The notes under the pieces: generated by a model
What the model was told of the DNA's origin: nothing
The model's input: the letters and a program-made list of their open reading frames with translations, nothing else
Databases searched by the model: none
Origin: an uncultured beta proteobacterium
GTDB taxonomy: Bacteria; Pseudomonadota; Gammaproteobacteria; Burkholderiales; Burkholderiaceae_B
Direction of reading: 5' to 3'
Assembly: GCA_903924715.1 (NCBI GenBank)
Contig: CAIYCP010000485.1
Span: forward strand, 1-12,744
Length of the DNA stretch: 12,744 bases
Made by a program: the position numbers and the translations under genes
In this document: positions 6,844-12,744 of the stretch, in pieces
How the letters are laid out: each line of letters starts with the position of its first letter
Position numbering within the stretch: the first letter of the stretch is position 1

Positions 6844-6999
6844 GGTGAGTTCCCGCAAAAGTTGTTCAAAGGATCAAGAAACAAAAATTCGTTATTTCGT
6901 CACAAACTGAGTATACGCAACGAAACCCACCATAATCTAGCTTAAGAACGCTGGGCGTGCACCGCAATGCCTCGACTTTCTCTTGGTCAGGCCTAGATT

Positions 7000-7027
7000 T
7001 TGAGCGATACTCAAGCGTTTATATATT
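7000..7027 (+). promoter_or_regulatory. Candidate promoter of the GST gene with LysR-type dyad
   Basis: A -35-like TTGAGC at 7000-7005 and a -10-like TATATT at 7022-7027 are 16 bases apart, ending 27 bases before the GST start. TTGAG-N5-CTCAA at 7000-7014 is a perfect dyad overlapping the -35 and contains the T-N11-A pattern of LysR-family operators. The remainder of 6844-7054 shows no gene. A weak minus-strand promoter for the DUF442 gene (TTGCGT and AAATAA, 17 apart) may also be in this region. Confidence 0.5.
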
Positions 7028-7054
7028 CTAAAACCTGATTGGCCGGAGATACCT

Positions 7055-7666
7055 ATGATTCTAGTTGGACGTTACGCCTCCCCGTTTGTTCGTCGCGTAG
7101 GCATTGTTCTACATACGCTTGGCACACCTTTTGAACATAAAGGCTTATCCACGGCCACCGATTTAGCTGCGATCAAGGGCTACAACCCGATCGCGCGCGT
7201 GCCCGCCGTCATGCTCGATAATGGCGAAAATCTGATGGAAAGCGCCGCAATCATCGACGCCATCCTTGACATGACGCCCGGTCAAAAACTGCTGCCAACC
7301 ACGGGCGCCTCACGTCGCCATGTGCTGCAACACTGCGCCATCATGTGTAGCGGCTTAGATAAAGCAATTCAATACATCTACGAACCCAGACGCCGTCCTG
7401 CAGAAAAAGTGCATCAACCGGTACTCGATGGCCTAGCTGAACAAATCACTGCGAGTCTCACCATGCTCGAGGCCTTAGCAGCAAAAGGCACGTTTGTGGG
7501 CGGCGCACAGGCAAATCTTGCTGACATTACCGTTGCGGTAGGCTGGTTCTTTATGCACAGAAGCATGCCTCAAATTGCCGTTGCCAGTCAGTTTCCAAAC
7601 CTGGTCGCGCTGTCAGCCCGGTGTGAAACCTTGCCTGCATTTCAAGCCTGTCAGCTTGAAGGATAA
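7055..7666 (+). CDS. Glutathione S-transferase family protein
   Basis: The 203-residue protein has the usual GST length and layout. The N-terminal thioredoxin-like domain starts MILVGRYASPFVRRVGIVL, with S9 at the catalytic or G-site position next to PFVRR. The cis-proline strand is ARVPAVML (P50), and ES of ESAAIIDAI (62-70) binds the gamma-glutamyl group of glutathione. The helical C-terminal domain from about residue 85 includes ANLADITVAVGWFF, where the conserved Asp caps helix 6. It should be a cytoplasmic glutathione-dependent transferase or peroxidase; the substrate is unknown. ATG at 7055 follows GGAG at a suitable distance. An MFS transporter gene starts 45 bases downstream and may be cotranscribed, which would suggest conjugation coupled to export, but this is only inference. 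Confidence 0.92.
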   Translation: MILVGRYASPFVRRVGIVLHTLGTPFEHKGLSTATDLAAIKGYNPIARVPAVMLDNGENLMESAAIIDAILDMTPGQKLLPTTGASRRHVLQHCAIMCSGLDKAIQYIYEPRRRPAEKVHQPVLDGLAEQITASLTMLEALAAKGTFVGGAQANLADITVAVGWFFMHRSMPQIAVASQFPNLVALSARCETLPAFQACQLEG

Positions 7667-7711
7667 AGTCAGCGCAGTCTGGTTCGGGCAGTCGCACCTG
7701 ACTCACCCACG

Positions 7712-8920
7712 ATGAAAGCAAAAATGTTTCATGGTTGGTGGATGGTGGCCGGATGCTTGGTCGTCGCCGTTGTAGCCTGGTCCTTTGCGCTATATGGGCC
7801 AAGCGTTTATCTCAGCGCGCTCAGCCACGATCATCAATGGTCAATCGGGGTGATTTCTTCAGCCCTGACCTTGTCCTTTTTAGTCAATGCCAGCGTGCTG
7901 AGCTTTGTGGGCAGCACTATTGCAAAATATGGACCGCGCCCCGTCATGGCGACCGGCGCCGCCGTGATGGCGATCGGGTTGGCTTGTCTGGGACAGGTCA
8001 CTCAACTTTGGCACGTGTACCCAGCCTTTGCGTGTATCGGTTTAGGCTGGTCGTGTCTATCCACGACTTCAATCACCGCCACACTTGCACCCTGGTTTGA
8101 CAAGCACCAAGGGCGCGCCGTTTCAACAGCCATGTTAGGCGCCAGTATTGGCGGCATCGTTGGCGTACCCCTCTTGCTCACGCTCATTGAATCGCTGGGC
8201 TTTGGGTTTGCCATGCTGATGGTGGCCATCATTCTCTTGACCACTGTTTGGCCGATCAGTTTTTTTATCATGCGCCATCGCCCTCAAGATATGGGCCTAC
8301 AACCAGACGGCGACCTCACCACACACGCGCAACAAACAGCCACAGCACGCGTATGGACACGCACTGAAGCCTTGCAAACGAAAGCCCTACGAACAGTGAT
8401 GTTGGCCTTTGGTCTCGCACTGATGGTACAAATTGGATTTTTGACGCATCAAGTATCGTTGCTGTTGCCCGCAATCGGCCAAGCAGCCACCGCAATATGC
8501 GTTACAAGCGCCGCTGTACTTTCATTTGGCGGCAGACTCTTACTTGCACGGTTTTCTGATCGCATGGATGTAAGAGTGATCGCGTGCGGCGTCTTGCTAC
8601 AAGCCACTGTTGGCTTAGCGGTTGCCTGTATTTTTGCGGATCAAGCCTGGGCGCTTGTGGTTGGCGTACTGTCTTACGGCATGACCGCAGGCAATACCAC
8701 CACCCTGCCCCCAGTGATCGTGCGCCGAGAGTTTGGTGCGGTCTCATTTGGTGCAGTCTTTGGCATTGCCGCCATGCTGATCCAGATTATGTCAGCCATG
8801 GGCCCCGCATTTTTTGGCGTCTTGCACGACGTAAGCGGTAGTTATCAGCTACCGCTCGGTTTGGCTGCACTGCTCAATATCCTGGCCGCTACTGTGATCA
8901 TGGCAGGTCGCAAAAAATAA
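7712..8920 (+). CDS. MFS transporter (monocarboxylate/OFA-like)
   Basis: The protein has 402 residues and 12 predicted membrane segments. The start FHGWWMVAGCLVVAV followed by YGPSVYLSAL and QWSIGVISSALTLSFLVNA is typical of the OFA/monocarboxylate branch of the major facilitator superfamily. AKYGPRPVM is the loop 2-3 motif and WFDKHQGRAVSTAMLGASIGGIVGVP the segment 4-5 motif. A charged central loop (about residues 187-225) separates the halves, and RLLLARFSDRMDVR is the second-half loop motif. The substrate is not deducible; small carboxylates are typical for the branch. ATG at 7712 has no obvious ribosome-binding site; ATG at 7724 (four codons in) is an alternative. It follows the GST gene closely and converges with the ModA-like gene, with 10 bases between their stop codons. 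Confidence 0.87.
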   Translation: MKAKMFHGWWMVAGCLVVAVVAWSFALYGPSVYLSALSHDHQWSIGVISSALTLSFLVNASVLSFVGSTIAKYGPRPVMATGAAVMAIGLACLGQVTQLWHVYPAFACIGLGWSCLSTTSITATLAPWFDKHQGRAVSTAMLGASIGGIVGVPLLLTLIESLGFGFAMLMVAIILLTTVWPISFFIMRHRPQDMGLQPDGDLTTHAQQTATARVWTRTEALQTKALRTVMLAFGLALMVQIGFLTHQVSLLLPAIGQAATAICVTSAAVLSFGGRLLLARFSDRMDVRVIACGVLLQATVGLAVACIFADQAWALVVGVLSYGMTAGNTTTLPPVIVRREFGAVSFGAVFGIAAMLIQIMSAMGPAFFGVLHDVSGSYQLPLGLAALLNILAATVIMAGRKK

Positions 8921-8933
8921 TACGCGCGTATTA
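8918..8933. terminator. 16-base perfect palindrome joining two convergent stop codons
   Basis: TAATACGCGCGTATTA is its own reverse complement. Its first three bases are the stop codon of the MFS gene and its last three, read on the minus strand, the stop codon of the ModA-like gene. On the minus strand it is followed by T6 (plus-strand A run 8912-8917), as in an intrinsic terminator for the ars operon. The stem would be about six base pairs around GCGC, so it is weak, and plus-strand termination is doubtful. Confidence 0.5.
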
Positions 8934-9725
8934 CCAAGGCATTTTCGAAACGATTGGATTCATTCCGGTTTTTTTGATGATTGGCGCAGCTTTCTCTGAA
9001 GCCAAAAATTCAATCAACTCTTTTGCAGCCTTGATCTGTTGGGTGGTGGTGGTAATCCCCGCCGAAAACGGAACAGTCTGCTGCACTTCGGCAGGAATCT
9101 CACCCAGATAGTCAAGGCCAGGAATCGATAACAATTCGCTCACTTGTTGAAAACCCAACTCAGCGTCACCACGTGCCACCACCGAGCCCACACGTTCACT
9201 ATAAATCTTTTTTGCTGTGTCTTTGAGTTGCTCAGCCACCCCGAGCTTGACAAAGAGTTCAGTCGACAAGTAGGTACCACTGGCACTGGCAGAATAAGCA
9301 ATCGACTTAGCCTGCAGCAACGCAGTCTTAAGCGCTGCAACAGTGCTGATGTCAGGCTTAGGCGCGCCTTTTTTAACTACCGCTCCGATCGTCGAATTAG
9401 CTAAATCAACGCGCGTGCCATCCGCAACAGCACCTTTTTTAATAAACCCGTCTAACGCAGGGCCCGCCAAAATCAAAATATCGAATTTTTCATTACGACT
9501 CAAACGCGCTGGGATCGCGTCGGGTGCCGCGCCCATCGATGACCCATAAGAAATCTTGACCGTATGACTCGATTGTTTTTCGTACAAAGGCGCAAGTTCT
9601 TCAAAGGCAGTCGCAAACGCGCCTGAGGTAATCACATGGATTTCAGCAGCCTGGCTCGCCAACGCAATCGCAAAGCCCAAGACCACGCTTAGCAGGCCTC
9701 GTTGTAGGTTCATTTGGATTTTCAT
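8931..9725 (-). CDS. ModA-like periplasmic substrate-binding protein, orphan
   Basis: The protein has 264 residues from ATG at 9725. This start is set by a perfect AAGGAG at 9732-9737 six bases upstream; a longer frame from 9752 has no such site. A signal peptide is clear: MKIQMNLQRG, then LLSVVLGFAIALASQA, with cleavage probably before AEIHVITS. The mature protein follows the type II binding-protein pattern of ModA: TSGAFATAFEELAPLYEK, KISYGSSMGAAP, FDILILAGPALDGFIKKGAV, IAYSASASGTYLSTEL, and a C-terminal ELIEFLASEKAAPIIKKTGMNP. ModA proteins bind tetrahedral oxyanions such as molybdate. No permease or ATPase gene is near. It lies 89 bases after ACR3 in the same direction, so it may be read through from the ars operon or have its own promoter. 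Binding of an arsenic or phosphate oxyanion is speculation from context. Confidence 0.85.
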   Translation of the reverse strand: MKIQMNLQRGLLSVVLGFAIALASQAAEIHVITSGAFATAFEELAPLYEKQSSHTVKISYGSSMGAAPDAIPARLSRNEKFDILILAGPALDGFIKKGAVADGTRVDLANSTIGAVVKKGAPKPDISTVAALKTALLQAKSIAYSASASGTYLSTELFVKLGVAEQLKDTAKKIYSERVGSVVARGDAELGFQQVSELLSIPGLDYLGEIPAEVQQTVPFSAGITTTTQQIKAAKELIEFLASEKAAPIIKKTGMNPIVSKMPW

Positions 9726-9731
9726 GGGGTG

Positions 9732-9737
9732 CTCCTT
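9732..9737 (-). promoter_or_regulatory. Ribosome-binding site of the ModA-like gene
   Basis: Minus-strand AAGGAG lies six bases before the ATG at 9725. It is a full-strength Shine-Dalgarno sequence and decides the start over the upstream ATG at 9752. Confidence 0.8.
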
Positions 9738-9814
9738 AGAGTTGTTATGCAAAGTCTTGCTTAAGAAGCATGATACTCAATCCAAGCACCTCGAGCCAAA
9801 CACCAACGCGTCGC

Positions 9815-10834
9815 CTAATTTTTTTCATACCAGCCTTTAGACTGATTCACGACCTTAACCACCAGCAACATCAACGGCACTTCAATTAACACGCCAACCA
9901 CGGTTGCCAGCGCCGCCCCAGACTGAAATCCAAAGAGGCTAATCGCAGCAGCCACGGCCAGTTCAAAAAAATTCGACGCGCCAATCAACGCTGAAGGACA
10001 CGCGACGCTGTGTTTTTCGCCCAATTTTTTGTTGAGCCAATACGCAAGTGCCGAGTTCAACACGACTTGTAAAAAAATCGGGACTGCCAGCAAGGCAATC
10101 ACTAAAGGTTGCTTAAGCATGGCGTCGCCCTGAAAGGCAAACAGCAGCACGAGCATCAATAACAAGGCCGCCATTGACCAGGGGCCAATCATTTGCATTG
10201 CCGCATCAAACGCCTGAACACCTTGTTGCAATAAACGTTTGCGCCATAGTTGCGCCAACACGAGCGGCACCACGATATATAAAATCACCGAGGCCAGCAA
10301 CGTCTCCCAGGGCACGGTGATCGCAGAGAGCCCCAGTAACAACGCGACAAGCGGCGCGAACGCCACTAGCATGATGCCATCGTTGAGCGCCACTTGCGAT
10401 AACGTAAACAGAGCATCGCCGCCGGTTAAGCGACTCCAGACAAAGACCATTGCGGTACAAGGTGCCGCAGCCAGCAAGATCAACCCCGCGATATAACTGT
10501 CTAACTGATCCGCCGGCAGTAAGTCAGCAAACAAATGACGAATAAACAGCCACGCGAGTAACGCCATCGAAAAGGGCTTGACCAACCAATTCACAAACAG
10601 CGTGACACCAATCCCACGCATGTGATTGCGCACTTCGTGCAAGGTTGAAAAGTCAATCTTGACCAACATCGGAATGATCATTACCCAGATCAACAGCCCC
10701 ACCGGCACATTGACTTGCGCAATTTCGAAGCTGCCCAAGACCTGAAATACCGTGGGCGCAAACTGCCCAAGCGCGATCCCCACCACGATGCAAAGAAACA
10801 CCCACAGCGTTAAAAATCGCTCAAAAAGATTCAT
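9815..10834 (-). CDS. acr3: ACR3-family arsenite efflux transporter
   Basis: The inner-membrane protein expels arsenite (and in some members antimonite) using the proton motive force. From ATG at 10834 it has 339 residues and about ten membrane segments, close to the usual ACR3 size. The start MNLFERFLTLWVFLCIVVGI is typical. The motif LLAAAPCTAMVFVWSRLTGGD contains the essential cysteine C126 of the fourth membrane segment. ALNDGIMLVAFAPLV (N151, D152) and the late GASNFFELAVAAAISLFG with its conserved Glu are also ACR3 signatures. The frame stays open upstream to 10936, but that part lies inside arsJ and has no family similarity. The ATG overlaps the arsJ stop in an ATGA, implying translational coupling. 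No arsC or arsR is in the window; they may lie to the right. Confidence 0.93.
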   Translation of the reverse strand: MNLFERFLTLWVFLCIVVGIALGQFAPTVFQVLGSFEIAQVNVPVGLLIWVMIIPMLVKIDFSTLHEVRNHMRGIGVTLFVNWLVKPFSMALLAWLFIRHLFADLLPADQLDSYIAGLILLAAAPCTAMVFVWSRLTGGDALFTLSQVALNDGIMLVAFAPLVALLLGLSAITVPWETLLASVILYIVVPLVLAQLWRKRLLQQGVQAFDAAMQMIGPWSMAALLLMLVLLFAFQGDAMLKQPLVIALLAVPIFLQVVLNSALAYWLNKKLGEKHSVACPSALIGASNFFELAVAAAISLFGFQSGAALATVVGVLIEVPLMLLVVKVVNQSKGWYEKN

Positions 10835-12063
10835 AATTTGGAACCCGCACGCACCGTGGGAAGTGAAAGTGTAATGAACCAGCATAGTATCAACATCACA
10901 CCAGACCCAAGTAGGGCATACAGCAAACCGCCCCACTGATATAACAGACCAGAAAGCAAGGTCCCAATCAAACGTCCAAACGCGTTCGCCGCATAATAAA
11001 AACCAACGTCTTCAGCGGCTTTTTCAGAGCCCGCATACGCCAAGATCAAATAAGAGTGCACGGATGAGTTCACCGCAAAAGCAAAACCAAAGACGCCTAG
11101 CCCGGCCACGACCACCCACTCGAGATGCGGCACCTGACACCACACCGCCAACACAAGCGCAAGAGGCACCAAGGCCAAAAGCAAAGACCAGAGCCTAGCA
11201 GCAGGCACCTCTGTCGTTAAGCCATCGACACTGCGGCGCACCAACGAGGGCGCCATCGCTTGAACAAACCCGTAACCAATAGTCCATGATGCCAAAAATC
11301 CACCAACCATGGTGAAGGTCCAACCGGAGGCGTATAAAAATACTGGGACCCCCACCACGAACCAGACATCACGCGCGCCAAACAAGGCGACACGCGCGAC
11401 TGCTAAAAGATTAATGGCACGACTTTTAGCAAACAGTTCTTTCACTGATTTAGAGGCCTTGCTTTTACCCATCATGGGCGGCAAGCTGAGCACAACCGCA
11501 ACAAAGATCGTTGCAAGTAAGCTAGCCATCGCCCACAAAGCGCCTCTAAACCCCAACAAATCCAACAACAGCCCACCAATAAAAAAGCCAATCCCTTTCA
11601 TGGCGTTTTTACTGCCCGTGAACCAGGCCACCCATTTGAACAACTGCCCACTCGCCTGACTTGCCGTAATTTTGATGGCAGATTTACTGGCAGTTTTTGT
11701 TAAGTCTTTTGCGACACCGCATACCCCTTGCGCACAAACGACCCAAGCCACAGACATCGCCGCGGTCCAGTCGGGCGACAGAAACGACAGCAACAAAAAA
11801 CCCAGAATTTGAGTCGACAAGCCGATCATCAGCATACGCGTGATGCCAAACCGCGTCGCCAACCAACCACCAATCAAATTGGCCAGGATTCCTGCTGCTT
11901 CATACAGCAAAAACAAAAAAGCCAAGGTGAAGGGCGAATAACCCAGGCGATAAAAATGCAGCAATACCAACATGCGCAAAGCACCATCGGTCAGCGTGAA
12001 GCCCCAATACGCTGCCGTGACAATGCCATAGTGACGAGCCGCATTAGAGATTGCTTGGCTCAT
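10831..12063 (-). CDS. arsJ: ArsJ, MFS exporter of 1-arseno-3-phosphoglycerate
   Basis: The protein has 410 residues and about 12 membrane segments. It is an MFS permease of the ArsJ type, recognised from YWGFTLTDGALRMLVLLHFY near 19-38, the loop VCGVAKDLTKTASKSAIK near 114-131 and WFTGSKNAMKGIGFFIGGLLL near 147-167. These Lys/Thr/Ser-rich elements are characteristic of ArsJ. In the established pathway GAPDH makes the unstable 1-arseno-3-phosphoglycerate from arsenate and glyceraldehyde 3-phosphate. ArsJ then exports it, and it falls apart outside. The GAPDH gene ends six bases upstream of the arsJ ATG, and the arsJ stop overlaps the acr3 start by four bases, so the three form one transcript. 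The ribosome-binding site is GGGA inside the end of the GAPDH gene, rather distant, which fits coupling to the upstream gene. Confidence 0.92.
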   Translation of the reverse strand: MSQAISNAARHYGIVTAAYWGFTLTDGALRMLVLLHFYRLGYSPFTLAFLFLLYEAAGILANLIGGWLATRFGITRMLMIGLSTQILGFLLLSFLSPDWTAAMSVAWVVCAQGVCGVAKDLTKTASKSAIKITASQASGQLFKWVAWFTGSKNAMKGIGFFIGGLLLDLLGFRGALWAMASLLATIFVAVVLSLPPMMGKSKASKSVKELFAKSRAINLLAVARVALFGARDVWFVVGVPVFLYASGWTFTMVGGFLASWTIGYGFVQAMAPSLVRRSVDGLTTEVPAARLWSLLLALVPLALVLAVWCQVPHLEWVVVAGLGVFGFAFAVNSSVHSYLILAYAGSEKAAEDVGFYYAANAFGRLIGTLLSGLLYQWGGLLYALLGSGVMLILCWFITLSLPTVRAGSKL

Positions 12064-12069
12064 GAAAAA

Positions 12070-12744
12070 TCAAATCCCTTTTTCTTGCATATAACAGGCC
12101 AAATCGACCATTCGGCAGGCATAACCCATTTCATTGTCATACCAGGCATAGACTTTAAGCATCGTGCCCGCAGTCACCAGCGTCGATAAGGCATCAACGA
12201 TCGAGCTGCGTGTGTCACGCGCGTAATCGGCACTCACTAACGGACGCGTCTCATAACCCAAGATACCCGCTAGTTCACCTCTAGCAGCCTCTTCGAACAA
12301 AGCATTGACTTCTTGCGCTGTCGTTTCTCGTTTTAATTCGAACACGCAGTCGGTTAATGAAGCATTCAACACAGGCGCGCGCACGGCATGACCGTTCAGC
12401 TTACCTTTGAGCTCTGGATAGATCAGTGCGATGGCCGTTGCGCTACCCGTGGTGGTCGGGGCTAGGCTTAGCATCGCACTGCGCGCACGACGTAAATCTT
12501 TATGGGGTGCATCAACCATCAAATTTGTGTTGGTTGGATCATGAATCGTCGTGATCTGCCCATGCCGAATCCCAATCGCTTCGTGGATCACTTTGACGAC
12601 CGGCGCCAAGCAGTTAGTGGTACACGACGCTGCCGTCACGATGGAATGTTGCGCCGGATCATACAAGTGATGATTAACGCCCACCACCACGTTTAAAACG
12701 TTGCCAACTTTGACGGGGGCTGCGACGATGACGCGTTTGGCACC
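12070..12744 (-). CDS. Glyceraldehyde-3-phosphate dehydrogenase, ArsJ-associated (5' end off the window)
   Basis: The frame is open from TGA at 12070-12072 through the right edge, giving the last 224 residues of a protein normally near 335. The N-terminal NAD-binding part, about 110 residues, is outside. The visible part begins GAKRVIVAAPVKVGNVLNVV and carries the catalytic motif AASCTTNCLAP (cysteine codon at 12622-12624). It also has the NTNLMVDAPHKDLRRAR phosphate-site region, TTTGSATAIALIYPELKGKLNGHAVRAP and the C-terminal WYDNEMGYACRMVDLA, all standard for type I GAPDH. Because arsJ follows after six bases, this is most likely the arsenic-dedicated copy that makes 1-arseno-3-phosphoglycerate, not the glycolytic enzyme. 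A housekeeping Gap would be expected elsewhere in the genome. No internal start is needed: the GTG at 12690 is just a valine codon. Confidence 0.93.
   Translation of the reverse strand, partial: GAKRVIVAAPVKVGNVLNVVVGVNHHLYDPAQHSIVTAASCTTNCLAPVVKVIHEAIGIRHGQITTIHDPTNTNLMVDAPHKDLRRARSAMLSLAPTTTGSATAIALIYPELKGKLNGHAVRAPVLNASLTDCVFELKRETTAQEVNALFEEAARGELAGILGYETRPLVSADYARDTRSSIVDALSTLVTAGTMLKVYAWYDNEMGYACRMVDLACYMQEKGI

Noticed and set aside
9726..9752. N-terminal extension of the ModA-like protein from ATG at 9752
   Set aside because: The full Shine-Dalgarno sequence at 9732-9737 lies within it and points to ATG 9725, which starts a standard signal peptide.
10835..10936. N-terminal extension of ACR3 by 34 residues
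   Set aside because: It lies wholly inside arsJ, its sequence is unlike ACR3, and the ATG at 10834 begins a typical ACR3 N-terminus.
11309..12189. Long plus-strand frames opposite arsJ and the GAPDH gene end
   Set aside because: Products are rich in Asn, Thr, Gln and Arg with no domains; they are antisense shadows of well-identified genes.

Overview
The window looks like chromosomal DNA of a proteobacterium, most likely a betaproteobacterium of the Burkholderiales. This rests on the character of the peroxiredoxin, UspA, DUF442 and GST proteins, near-50% GC and compact gene spacing. No rRNA, tRNA, phage gene, transposase or CRISPR array was seen, so the taxonomic call is an inference.

Left part (1-3974). 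Two minus-strand genes come first: the 5' end of a zinc-ribbon SAM methyltransferase that runs off the left edge (1-156), and upstream of it a 397-residue protein that may be a CgeB/DUF3880-like glycosyltransferase (244-1437). A 228-base divergent control region with repeated half-sites and a strong stem-loop follows. On the plus strand lies a membrane-anchored TPR protein gene (1666-2997) whose reading frame is broken twice, with the two shifts compensating. Two bases after it starts an exported amidohydrolase (3000-3974).

Middle part (4004-7666). Four minus-strand genes form a stress and housekeeping block: a YcaD-like MFS transporter, a Prx5-type peroxiredoxin with a good terminator, a UspA-family protein with a perfect FNR/ANR box upstream, and a small DUF442 phosphatase-like protein. 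Divergent from these is a glutathione S-transferase gene, with a promoter overlapped by a LysR-type T-N11-A dyad. A second MFS transporter (7712-8920) follows on the same strand.

Right part (8931-12744). This is an arsenic-resistance operon on the minus strand, read from the right edge: glyceraldehyde-3-phosphate dehydrogenase (5' end outside the window), then arsJ 6 bases later, then an ACR3 arsenite exporter overlapping arsJ by 4 bases, then an orphan ModA-like periplasmic binding protein with its own strong ribosome-binding site. In the established scheme GAPDH makes 1-arseno-3-phosphoglycerate from arsenate and ArsJ exports it, while ACR3 exports arsenite. The binding protein has no ABC permease or ATPase beside it; a link to arsenic would be new but is only inferred. 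It ends against the convergent MFS gene at a perfect 16-base palindrome whose ends are the two stop codons.

The observations most worth checking are the doubly frameshifted TPR gene, the orphan ModA-like protein behind a dual arsenic-efflux operon, and several well-formed dyads placed at gene starts and ends.
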